64,000 nucleotides of DNA from positions 62,001-126,000 of the forward strand of contig NZ_FONX01000002.1 of NCBI RefSeq assembly GCF_900113035.1. The letters run 5' to 3'. Each line of letters starts with the position of its first letter. The stretch's first letter is position 1. Origin of the DNA: Paracidovorax wautersii (GTDB lineage: Bacteria; Pseudomonadota; Gammaproteobacteria; Burkholderiales; Burkholderiaceae_C). The notes beneath the pieces are model-generated. The model worked only from the letters and a program-made list of their open reading frames with translations, ran no database searches and was not told the origin of the DNA. This document shows, one piece after another, positions 18,880-27,100 of this stretch. The position numbers were made by a program, and so were the translations under genes.

Positions 18880-18889
18880 TGTGGATAAC
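18880..18889 (-). promoter_or_regulatory. DnaA box upstream of arsR
   Basis: TGTGGATAAC, intergenic, 50 bases upstream of the arsR start and immediately beside the arsR palindrome. Confidence 0.6.
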
Positions 18890-18917
18890 TCTCCGACGCC
18901 ACAGCCCTGCCACGCCT

Positions 18918-20171
18918 TCAGCGCAGCAGCGCGTAGCCCACGCCGATGGCCGCCAACAGCCCCACCGCGTCGGCGAACAGCGCGCAGGCCAGCGCGTGGC
19001 GGGTGTGCTTCACGCCCACGCTGCCGAAATACACGGCCAGCACGTAGAACGTGGTTTCGGTGGAGCCCTGCACGATGGCCGCGAGCCGCCCGGCGAAGGA
19101 ATCCACGCCGTGGGCCTGCATCACGTCGATCATCAGGCCCCGCGCGCCCGCGCCCGAAAGCACCTTCATCAGCCCCACGGGCAGGGCGGGCAGGAAGTCG
19201 GTGTTCCAGCCCAGCGCCGACACGCCCGCGCCGATGCCCGAGAGCACAAAGTCCATGCAGCCCGCCGCGCGGAACACGCCCACCGCGATCAGGATGGCGA
19301 TGAGGTAGGGCACGATCTGCACCGCCACGCCGAAGCCTTCCTTGGCGCCGTCGATGAACGCCTCATAGGCATTCACCCGCCGCCACGCGGCGGCCAGCAC
19401 GAAGAGCATCACCACGCCCAGGATCACGCCGGCGCCGGTGGCGCCGGCCACGCGCGCGGCCTGTTCGGCCGGCAGGCGCGAGAGCGCCGCGACCGCCGCC
19501 GCCAGCAGCCCGCCCACGGCCAGCACCGGCAGCAGCAGGCGCGGACGCCAGAGCGGCAGCCGCTGGGCGACGGCCACCGCCAGCACGCCGGCCAAGAGCG
19601 AGATGAAGGTCACGATCAGCGTGGGCAGGAAGATGTCGGCCGCGTTGAAGCCCGGGCCCAGGCCCTGCTGCAGCGCCACGCTCTGGCGGATGGCGATGAC
19701 CGAGGTCGGAATCAGCGTGAGCCCGGCCGTGTTCATCACCACGAACATGATCTGCGCGTCGCTGGCGGTGCCCGGCGCACGCGGGTTGATGGACTGCAGC
19801 TCGCGCATGGCCGCCAGGCCCAGCGGGGTGGCGGCGTTGTCCAGCCCCAGCAGGTTGGCCGAGACGTTCATGGTCATCGCGCCCTGCGCGGGGTGGCCGT
19901 CGGGCACGCCCGGAAAGAGCCGCCGCAGGAGCGGCCCGGCCGCGCGCGCCAGCAGCGCGATGACGCCGGCGCGCTCGCCCACGCGCATCAGCCCCAGCCA
20001 CAGCGCCATCACGCCGGCCAGGCCCAGCGAGATCTCGAAGCCCGAGCGCGCCCCGTCGAAGAGCGCCGCCATCAACGCCTGGAAGATGCCCGCGTCGCCC
20101 AGCGCCCAGCGCACGGCGGCCGTGGCGAAGGCCACGGTGAAGAAGCCGATCCAGAGCCAGTTGAGCACCAT
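18918..20171 (-). CDS. Fused SpmA/SpmB-like nucleoside-recognition (Gate) membrane protein
   Basis: A 417-residue inner-membrane protein combining both halves that are separate SpmA and SpmB proteins in spore formers. The N-terminal half (residues 1-190) carries GAMTMNVSANLLGLDNAATPLGLAAMRELQ and MNTAGLTLIPTS, typical of SpmA. The C-terminal half (about 245-417) carries GAKEGFGVAVQIVPYLIAI, SGAGARGLMIDVM and GSTETTFYVLAVYFGSVG, typical of SpmB. In Bacillus these proteins affect spore-core dehydration; in non-sporulating Proteobacteria the fusion is common and its transport role is unknown. It lies 44 bases downstream of rdgC and may be co-transcribed. Confidence 0.88.
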   Translation of the reverse strand: MVLNWLWIGFFTVAFATAAVRWALGDAGIFQALMAALFDGARSGFEISLGLAGVMALWLGLMRVGERAGVIALLARAAGPLLRRLFPGVPDGHPAQGAMTMNVSANLLGLDNAATPLGLAAMRELQSINPRAPGTASDAQIMFVVMNTAGLTLIPTSVIAIRQSVALQQGLGPGFNAADIFLPTLIVTFISLLAGVLAVAVAQRLPLWRPRLLLPVLAVGGLLAAAVAALSRLPAEQAARVAGATGAGVILGVVMLFVLAAAWRRVNAYEAFIDGAKEGFGVAVQIVPYLIAILIAVGVFRAAGCMDFVLSGIGAGVSALGWNTDFLPALPVGLMKVLSGAGARGLMIDVMQAHGVDSFAGRLAAIVQGSTETTFYVLAVYFGSVGVKHTRHALACALFADAVGLLAAIGVGYALLR

Positions 20172-20215
20172 GGGGCGCGAAGCGGCCGGGCGTCGTGGTT
20201 ACTGAGGCAAGCCGG

Positions 20216-21226
20216 TCAGAACGGCGCGTCGTCGTCGTCCGCAGCCGCCGCAGCCGCCGCAGCAGCAGCGGTGGCCGAAGCGGCAGCGGCAGCCGGGGCA
20301 GCGGGCGCAGCGGGTGCGCCATCGCCCAGGCCGGTGCGGCCTTCGCCGCCCAGCGCCTCGATCAGGTCGGGGATCAGCTTGCTCAGCTCGCCCGTGGCGA
20401 TGGCCACGTCGGTGTCGAAGCCGCCGTCGTCCTTGCCCGAGCCCTGGCCCTCGAACACCGTGTCGAGGAAGGAGACCTTCTTGAGCTGCAGCCCCTCGGT
20501 CAGCAGGAAGGAGACGCGGTCGTCCCAGGTCATCGCCAGCTTGGTGGGCAGCTTGCCCGCGGCGATGTGCGCCTGCACTTCCTCGATGTCCAGCGGGTGG
20601 CGCGCATAGCGCACCACGGCCTTGGTCTCGTCGGCGCTTTTCAGCTCGCACTCGCGGTCCACGCTGAAGCCGGCGGGCGGCTCCTGCTCCTTGAGCCAGT
20701 GCGCCATGGCGGCCTGCGGGCTGGTCTGCGTGTCGAGCAGCGAGAGCGACAGGCCCGGCAGCGCCTCGACCAGCAGGCTGGTCACCTCGTCGGCGCGGCC
20801 CTGGGAAGAGGTGTCCAGCACCAGCGTCAGCGCCTGCGGGTCGATCCACACCCAGGTCGAGCCCTGCTTGGTGAAGGCCATGGGCAGCAAATCGAGCTTG
20901 GCCTCTTCCTTGAGCTCCTTCGATTCCTTCTTGCCGGGCTTGCGGCCGGTTTCCTGCTCGATGCGGGCGGCCTTGTCCTTGACCTTGCGCGCCAGCACCG
21001 AGCCGGGCAGCACCTTGGTCTCGGCCATGAAGCGCAGCACCCAGTGCCCGCCCACCGATTCGGCCATGGGGCCGTGGGCCTCGCCGCGCGGCGGCACCCA
21101 GCCGATGGACTTTTCCTGCGTGGCGCCGCATTCGGCGAAGGGCAGCTTGGCCAGCGCCTCTTCCATCTGCGTCAGGTCCGCCTGCCAGCCCGGGGCGATG
21201 CGGTAAACGATCATGCTCTTGAACAC
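20216..21226 (-). CDS. rdgC: Recombination-associated protein RdgC
   Basis: A 336-residue nucleoid-associated protein that forms a ring around double-stranded DNA and restrains RecA. The GTG at 21226 gives V/M-F-K-S-M-I-V-Y-R-I, matching the family start MFKxLxVYRI; the ATG four codons later would lose it. The family segments GWVPP, HWVLRFMAETKVLPGSVLA and LDIEEVQAHIAAGKLPTKLAMTW are present. The C-terminus is unusual: a Pro/Ala tract with a run of nine Ala followed by DDDD-A-P-F, longer than in enteric RdgC. Confidence 0.94.
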   Translation of the reverse strand: MFKSMIVYRIAPGWQADLTQMEEALAKLPFAECGATQEKSIGWVPPRGEAHGPMAESVGGHWVLRFMAETKVLPGSVLARKVKDKAARIEQETGRKPGKKESKELKEEAKLDLLPMAFTKQGSTWVWIDPQALTLVLDTSSQGRADEVTSLLVEALPGLSLSLLDTQTSPQAAMAHWLKEQEPPAGFSVDRECELKSADETKAVVRYARHPLDIEEVQAHIAAGKLPTKLAMTWDDRVSFLLTEGLQLKKVSFLDTVFEGQGSGKDDGGFDTDVAIATGELSKLIPDLIEALGGEGRTGLGDGAPAAPAAPAAAAASATAAAAAAAAAADDDDAPF

Positions 21227-21641
21227 GGAAATCCAACCCTTCGTAATCCGTGGCGCGGCGCGCCACATTCCAGCCGTCTTGCTCGTCATGGCGCAGCGCG
21301 GCCCTGGCTGGGGCCGGCGCGCCGGGCCGCCATTGTCGGCGTTCGCAGGCCGCCGGCCGGCGGCGCAACGCACGGTTACCGGCCCGCGGCCTGCCCGAAT
21401 GCGCCCCACGCTCCGGTTTCCATAGCTGGATGCGCTCATTCCACAAGGGCTGCGGGCCACCCGACGCGAATTTCACTACCTGTGCAACCGGCCGTTGCCA
21501 CAACTTTACATAGCCACATCAAGCGCGCACGCCGGCGATACATGGGCCGCAGACACTGACTCCAAGGCGCTGCGAAAGACACCACCCGGTGACCAGCGGC
21601 GCTGATGACGACGATCCGACTTCCCCGAAAGGAACATTTCC
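21227..21641. other. Intergenic region between rdgC and the Spy-like gene
   Basis: This 415-base gap separates divergent genes and must hold both promoters. Its distal half is less GC-rich (around 21470-21540). I find no convincing -35/-10 pair, hairpin or conserved operator, and the short frames in it look non-coding. The ribosome-binding site of the rightward gene (AAAGGAAC) lies at its right end. Confidence 0.5.
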
Positions 21642-22268
21642 ATGGCAAACGCTCTCCAGCAACGTCTCGCTTCCACCACCCTGGCCACGGCCCTGCTCGT
21701 GGCGCTGGCTGCACCGGCCTTCGCGCAGACCGCTGCAGCACCTGCCGCCCCGGCCCCAACAGCCAGCCAGCCCGCGGCCGACGGCGCCAAGGCCCCGCGC
21801 CAAGGCGAACGCCGTGCCCATTCGCCCGAGGAACGCCAGCAGCGCATGGAACGCCATGCTTCCGAACTGAAGCAGAAGCTGCAGATCACCCCGGCGCAGG
21901 AATCGGCCTGGACGGCCTTCACCACCGCCATGCAGCCGCCCGCCGATGCGCAAGCCCGCCATGAAGCGCTGCGCGATCTGGACAAGCTGACCACGCCCGA
22001 ACGCATCGACCGCCTGCGCGCCCTGCGCACCCAGCACGCCGCCGAGGCCGACCGCCGCGACGAAGCCGTGAAGACCTTCTACGCCGCGCTCACCCCGGCC
22101 CAGCAGAAGGTGTTCGATGCCGAATCGGCCCGCATGCACCAGCGCATGGCCGGCCCGGACGGAGCCGGCCCGCGCGGCCCCAAGGCCGGCGGCGAGCATC
22201 CGCGCCACGGCGGCCCCGCTGCCAAGCCGGGTTCCGCAGCGCCCGGAGCACCTGCCGCGCCCCAGTAA
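21642..22268 (+). CDS. Spy/CpxP-like periplasmic protein (LTxxQ family)
   Basis: A 208-residue exported protein. Residues 1-29 form a signal peptide ending in PAFAQ. An Ala/Pro linker follows, and then two helical units carrying the family L/I-T-P-A-Q motif: KLQITPAQESAW and AALTPAQQKVFDAE. Spy is an ATP-independent chaperone and CpxP a stress sensor. Here Arg/Glu-rich amphipathic helices fit that cradle-like fold, while the Gly/Pro/Ala tail is species-specific. A strong AAAGGAAC ribosome-binding site precedes the ATG. The gene stands alone and is followed by a terminator. Confidence 0.85.
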   Translation: MANALQQRLASTTLATALLVALAAPAFAQTAAAPAAPAPTASQPAADGAKAPRQGERRAHSPEERQQRMERHASELKQKLQITPAQESAWTAFTTAMQPPADAQARHEALRDLDKLTTPERIDRLRALRTQHAAEADRRDEAVKTFYAALTPAQQKVFDAESARMHQRMAGPDGAGPRGPKAGGEHPRHGGPAAKPGSAAPGAPAAPQ

Positions 22269-22330
22269 GAACGTGTTCACGATCTAACGGCATCGCCGAC
22301 TGACAGCGCACCGGCCTGACCCAGGCCGGC

Positions 22331-22386
22331 ACGGCCCGCCCGCCCTACCGCATCGCCGGTACGGCCGGCGGGCCGTTGCTTTTCTT
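22331..22386 (+). terminator. Rho-independent terminator after the Spy-like gene
   Basis: Perfect 10-base arms ACGGCCCGCC (22331-22340) and GGCGGGCCGT (22367-22376) are followed by TGCTTTTCTT, about 60 bases beyond the stop. Confidence 0.7.
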
Positions 22387-22523
22387 GTAAGGAAATTTCC
22401 GAAGCAGGTATTGCGCCGCCGCCAATCCCCCCATGGGGGAAGGGCTGACGGCTGCCGCCTACAGCGGGTGCTCACGGGGGCCGAATACAGTGCGAAACAC
22501 AATTCACACTGGTCTTTCCATCC

Positions 22524-23123
22524 ATGACCCTCGCATCACGCCCCTCCGGATTCCGATCTTTTCTCGCGCGCGCCGTCGCACTGCTGGCCCTGGCTTCGCC
22601 CCTGCTGCCCGCGGCCCATGCCCAGGGCATGTCCGCCGACGCCACGCAAAGCCCCTCGCTCTACGTTCAAGGCAGCTGGGCCGAAAAAAGCACCGACGCC
22701 GCCACACTCGGCCTGACCCTGCCCTGGAACAGCTGGCGCACCGAACTCTGGGGCGGCGAAGTGCGCGGCCACTGGGACGTGTACGTCAGCCGCTGGTCCT
22801 TCGACGCTGCGGCCGGCCAGCCCAGCCACACGACGGTGCTGGGCGTGACGCCCACGCTGCGGCTGCGCCCCGACCAGGGCCGCTCGCCCTGGTTCTTCGA
22901 AGGCGGCATCGGCGCCACCGTGGCCAGCGACCGCTACATCACGGTGAACAAGGAATTCAGCACGCGCTTCAACTTCGCCTCGCACCTGGGCTTCGGCGTG
23001 AACTTCGGCGAGCAGCGCCGCCACGAGCTGTCGCTGCGCGTGCAGCATGTCTCCAACGCCGGCATCAAGAGCCCCAACCCGGGCGAGAACTTCGTGCAGT
23101 TGCGCTACGGCTACCACTTCTGA
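22524..23123 (+). CDS. pagL: Lipid A 3-O-deacylase (PagL-like acyloxyacyl hydrolase)
   Basis: A 199-residue outer-membrane beta-barrel enzyme that removes the 3-O acyl chain from lipid A, modulating endotoxin activity. The signal peptide ends near AAHAQG (residues 30-35). The catalytic His175 and Ser177 lie in RVQHVSNAG, with Glu188 in the following GENF, matching the H-x-S...E arrangement of Pseudomonas PagL. The C-terminal residue is Phe (LRYGYHF), the usual outer-membrane targeting signature. It is a single-gene unit with its own terminator, directly left of the putative origin region. Confidence 0.92.
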   Translation: MTLASRPSGFRSFLARAVALLALASPLLPAAHAQGMSADATQSPSLYVQGSWAEKSTDAATLGLTLPWNSWRTELWGGEVRGHWDVYVSRWSFDAAAGQPSHTTVLGVTPTLRLRPDQGRSPWFFEGGIGATVASDRYITVNKEFSTRFNFASHLGFGVNFGEQRRHELSLRVQHVSNAGIKSPNPGENFVQLRYGYHF

Positions 23124-23162
23124 TCCGCTCCGGACCGGGCCTCGAGGCCCGGATTTCCCGCC

Positions 23163-23188
23163 AAAGGCCCCTTCCGGGGCCTTTTTTT
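23163..23188 (+). terminator. Rho-independent terminator after pagL
   Basis: Stem AAAGGCCCC / GGGGCCTTT with a TTCC loop, followed by a run of seven T, 40 bases past the pagL stop. A textbook terminator. Confidence 0.92.
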
Positions 23189-23224
23189 CGTCCGTCGTTT
23201 GCCCCTTGCCCGCCACAAAGTGGA

Positions 23225-24015
23225 CGGCCTGTGGATAAACCTGGGTATGGATGAAGAACAACACAGGGGTTATCCACAGAAACCTTCGGCGGGCCGAAGT
23301 TGTTCCCTTTTCGCGTCGCCCTTCACCCGGGTTCCGGCCACAGGGTTGGTGACGGGCCAACATCCTGTCGCGATTGAAGAAAAGGCGCTTGTCCACAAAA
23401 AACGGCGCGCTCTACTACTACGACTATGTATTTATAAAGACCTTAGAAGAATAACCAGACAACAAGGCCGCGCCGGTTTCGGGCGCCAAGGGCCCTTCCG
23501 AGGCAGGAAAAGAGGGGGTTCCGGCGAAATGGGCCGCCTCGCTATTTTTTTGGGAGCGGAATACGCCGGTTCTGCGTGGGCTGATGGGCAAAAGTACGTG
23601 CAGAACCGCCCTGGGGCCGCCTGCGCGGCGCCTCGGCCATGCCCGTGCCGCGCGCGACGCGGCGCTCTATGGCCGAATCTGCAGGAGCCCTGCAGCAGAG
23701 CTTCAACAGAATCCAGCCAAACCCGTCTCGGCAGCCAGCGCCAGGGGCAGATTCGGGTGCTGGAGGCCCTTCAGAGGCCTCGAAATGAACAAGTCTGGGG
23801 ACATCTCCGGCACAACCGGGCACTTATCCACAGAACGGGCGCGCGGCGCCGGTTTATCCCCGTTGGCGGTACGGTGGCAAGAGGGGTCGGCGCACAGGCT
23901 TGTGCGGCGCCCAAGTTCCTTTTCCGGCAAAGGAATTTAGAGTTATCCACAGAACGGGCCGGGCCTTACTACTACCACTATCCCCTTATAAAAAATATAA
24001 AGAAGAAGACAGGAC
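23225..24015. other. Putative chromosomal replication origin (oriC-like) with duplicated unwinding blocks
   Basis: A non-coding kilobase (23124-24193). Exact DnaA boxes lie at 23230-23238 (reverse), 23270-23278, 23824-23832 and 23943-23951, and a near-match TTGTCCACA at 23389-23397. The last two boxes of each block are followed by a short GC-rich spacer and then a DnaA-trio tract: CTCTACTACTACGACTAT (from 23411) and TTACTACTACCACTAT (from 23967). AT-rich DNA follows (TATTTATAAAG...AGAATAA; TTATAAAAAATATAAAG). This box, GC spacer, trio, AT order is the basal unwinding system described in Bacillus. A G-rich stretch follows to 24180. It lies about 35 kb from dnaA. Confidence 0.75.
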
Positions 24016-24193
24016 AACAGGAAGACCAGGGGAGGGACAATGGGGGCTGGGCGTGCTCTGCGCTCCGGGAAAAATCCCGTTCCGGCCGGGCTTCGGGTGC
24101 GTGCAGAGGCCTGCAGGAAGGCCTCTATAGGGCCCGGAAAGGCGTTTGGCGGGGTAGGGGTATGGGGGGGTGGCACCCCCATCCCTGAATCGC

Positions 24194-27100
24194 TCAGCGG
24201 GCCTGGTGCGGATGCAGCAGGCGGTCCAAGGCTTCCATCGACAGCGGCCGGCTGAACAGATAGCCCTGGTAGTAGCGGCAGCCGGCCTGCGCCAGGCGTT
24301 CGCGCTGGTCGGCGGTTTCCACACCTTCTGCGATCACCTGCAGGCCCAGGCTGCGCGAAAGGGCGATGATCGTGTCCACGATGGCGGCGTCGTTCGGATC
24401 GGTCAGCAGGTCGGCCACGAAGCTCTGGTCGATCTTGAGCTGGTCCAGCGGCATGCGCTTGAGATAGCTCAGCGAGGAGTAGCCGGTGCCGAAGTCGTCC
24501 AGCGAGAAGCGCACGCCATAGGCGCGCAGCGCCGTCATGGTGGCGATGGTGGTTTCCATGTCTTCCACCAGCAGGGTTTCGGTCAGCTCCAGCTTCAGCT
24601 GGGCCGACGGCGCCCCGGTGATGGCCAGCACGCGCGCCACGTCATCGACGAAGCTCGCATGCCGGAACTGGCGCGAGCTGACGTTCACCGCCATGGTCAG
24701 GTGCGCCAGGTCGGGCTCGTCGCGCCAGCTGGCCAGCAGCTTGCACGCCGTGTGCAGCACCCAGCGGCCCAGCGGCAGGATCAGCCCGGTCTCTTCGGCC
24801 AGCGGGATGAATTCGCCCGGCGACACCATGCCGCGCTGGGGTTGCGACCAGCGCAGCAGCGCCTCCAGGCCCACGATGTGGCCGTGGTGGTCCACCTGGG
24901 GCTGGTAATGCAGCGTGAATTCGTCCTGCGAGAGGGCCGCGCGCAGGTCGGCCTCCAGCAGGGCGCGGGCGCTGACCACGGCCTGCATGCCGGGATCGAA
25001 GAAGCGCAGCGTGTTGCGCCCGGCCGTCTTGGCCTGGTACATGGCCAGATCCGCCTGCTTGAGCAGCTCGCCCACGCTGGTGGGCGCGTCGTCGAAGGGC
25101 GCGATGCCGATGCTGGGCGTGCTGCGGTACTGGTAGCCGGCGAGCGCATAGGGCGCGGAGAGCACGGTCAGCACCTTCTCGCCCACGCTGCGGGCATGGC
25201 GGGCGAGCGCCTCGGTCTCGTTGCTCAGCTCCTCGATCATCACCACGAACTCGTCGCCGCCCAGGCGCGCCACCGTGTCCACGCTGCGCACGCAGGTGTT
25301 CAGGCGCTTGGCCACCTGCTGCAGCAGCAGATCGCCCTTGTCGTGGCCCAGCGTGTCGTTGAGCGTCTTGAAGTTGTCCAGGTCGATGAAGAGCAGCGCG
25401 CCGCCCTGGCGCTGGCGCTGGGCCTTGGTCAGCGCCTGGCCGATGCGGTCCATCAGCAGCATGCGGTTGGGCAGGCCGGTGAGCGGGTCGTAGAAGGCCA
25501 GGCGCTGGATCTCGCGCTCGGTCGCCTTGCGCTGGCGGATGTCGGTGTTCAGCGCCAGCACCGATTCGGGCGTGCCGTCGTCGGCGCGCACCAGCGTCCA
25601 GCGGCCTTCCACCTCCAGCGGCGTGCCCTGGCGGTCGTATTGCAGGATCTCGCCGGTCCATTCGCCGTGGTCCAGCGTGGCCTGGGTGGCGTAGTGGAAG
25701 GCCTCCGGGTCGCGGTAGAGCAGCTCGGCGATGCTGCGGCCCATGGCTTCCTGGCGCGTCCAGCCGTACATGTGCTCGGCGCCCTGGTTCCAGAAGGTGA
25801 TGCGGTGGTTCAGGTCGCGCACGATGATCGCGTCGCGCGCCTTGTCCAGCAGCGAGGCCTGCTGGCGGATGCGGCTGTCGGCGATCTGGCGCTGCATCTC
25901 GGCCGACGCGCGCGCCGCGAAGATCTGCATCGTGTGCAGCATGAAGTCGGGCCGCGTGAGCGGCTCGCGGAAGGCCACGAAGATCAGGCCCACCGGCCGG
26001 CCTTCGCTGTCGGACAGCTGGTGGCCGACATAGCCTTCCATGCCCAGCTCGGCGCACTGCGTGCAATAGGCAAAGCGCTGCGAAACCTGCTCGGGCACCA
26101 GCACATGGCGCTGCGTCAGCAGCTGCTCGCTGGGCATGTTCGCCAGGTCGTATTCGAGCGGGGGCCGTAGGGCGCCGTCCAGCATCCAGGCCATGGTGCT
26201 CGCGCGCGGCGTCTCGCCCGCCGGGACCGGCAGCAGGCGTGCCACGCCGGCCAGCGGCGCGCCCAGCACGTCCGACATGTTGACCACCAGCTGCTGGAAG
26301 AATTCGGCGCCGATGCCGGCCGACACCGCCGACGCCACCTTGAGCACCATGGCCTGCAGGTGCTGCTGCTCGGTGCGCGCGCGCAGGCTCTTGATGCCGA
26401 AGGCCACGTCGTTGGCCAGCGATTCGAGCAGATGGGCTTCTTCCGGGCTCAGGTGTACCAGCTCGGAGGCGTAGAGGTAGAGCAGCCCGAAGGTGCGCTG
26501 GGTGTCGCACAGGGGCAGGCAGATCGCGGCGCGCAGGCCGTGCGCTTGCATGCGGTCGAGCACATGCGCGAAGCCCGTCGCCTTGCGCACGTCGTGCACG
26601 ATCGCGGTCCTGCCGCTGCGCACGCACTGGCCCGCCGGGCCCTGGCCGCCGGGGTGGTCGGCCGACCAGCTCAGGTGCAGCGTTTCGAGGAAATGCTCGC
26701 CGTGCCCGGCATGCGCCACGATGTCGATGGATTTGCCCGGATCGTCGCGCGCCATGCCGACCCAGCCCAGCCGGTAGCCGCCGATGTCCACCGCCACGCG
26801 GCAGACGGCGTGCAGCAGCTCGGCTTCGGAAGTGGCGCGCACCAGGATCTCGTTGCATTCGCCCAGCAGCCGCTGGGCCCGGCCCACGCGGGCCAGCTCG
26901 CGCTCGGTGCGCACGCGTTCGGTGACGTCGTTGCCCAGCACCTGGCATGCCGCCACGCCGTTGAAGCGCGTGCTGCCGGAATACATCTCCATGTCGATGA
27001 CCGTGCCGTCGCGGCGCACGTGGCGCTGGCGCAGGGGCTCGGGCCGGCCGTCGTGCGTCATGTCGCGCAGGACGGCGGCGAGCCGGTCGCGCTCCTCGGG

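Noticed and set aside
23941-24010. A plasmid-type iteron origin or integrated plasmid
   Set aside because: The repeats are DnaA boxes with trio tracts, not iterons, and no rep or par gene lies nearby.
23199-24188. Open frame spanning the origin-like region
   Set aside because: Composition is non-coding (mixed Arg/Gly/Lys), it crosses terminator, DnaA boxes and AT-rich tracts, and it has no ribosome-binding site or family similarity.
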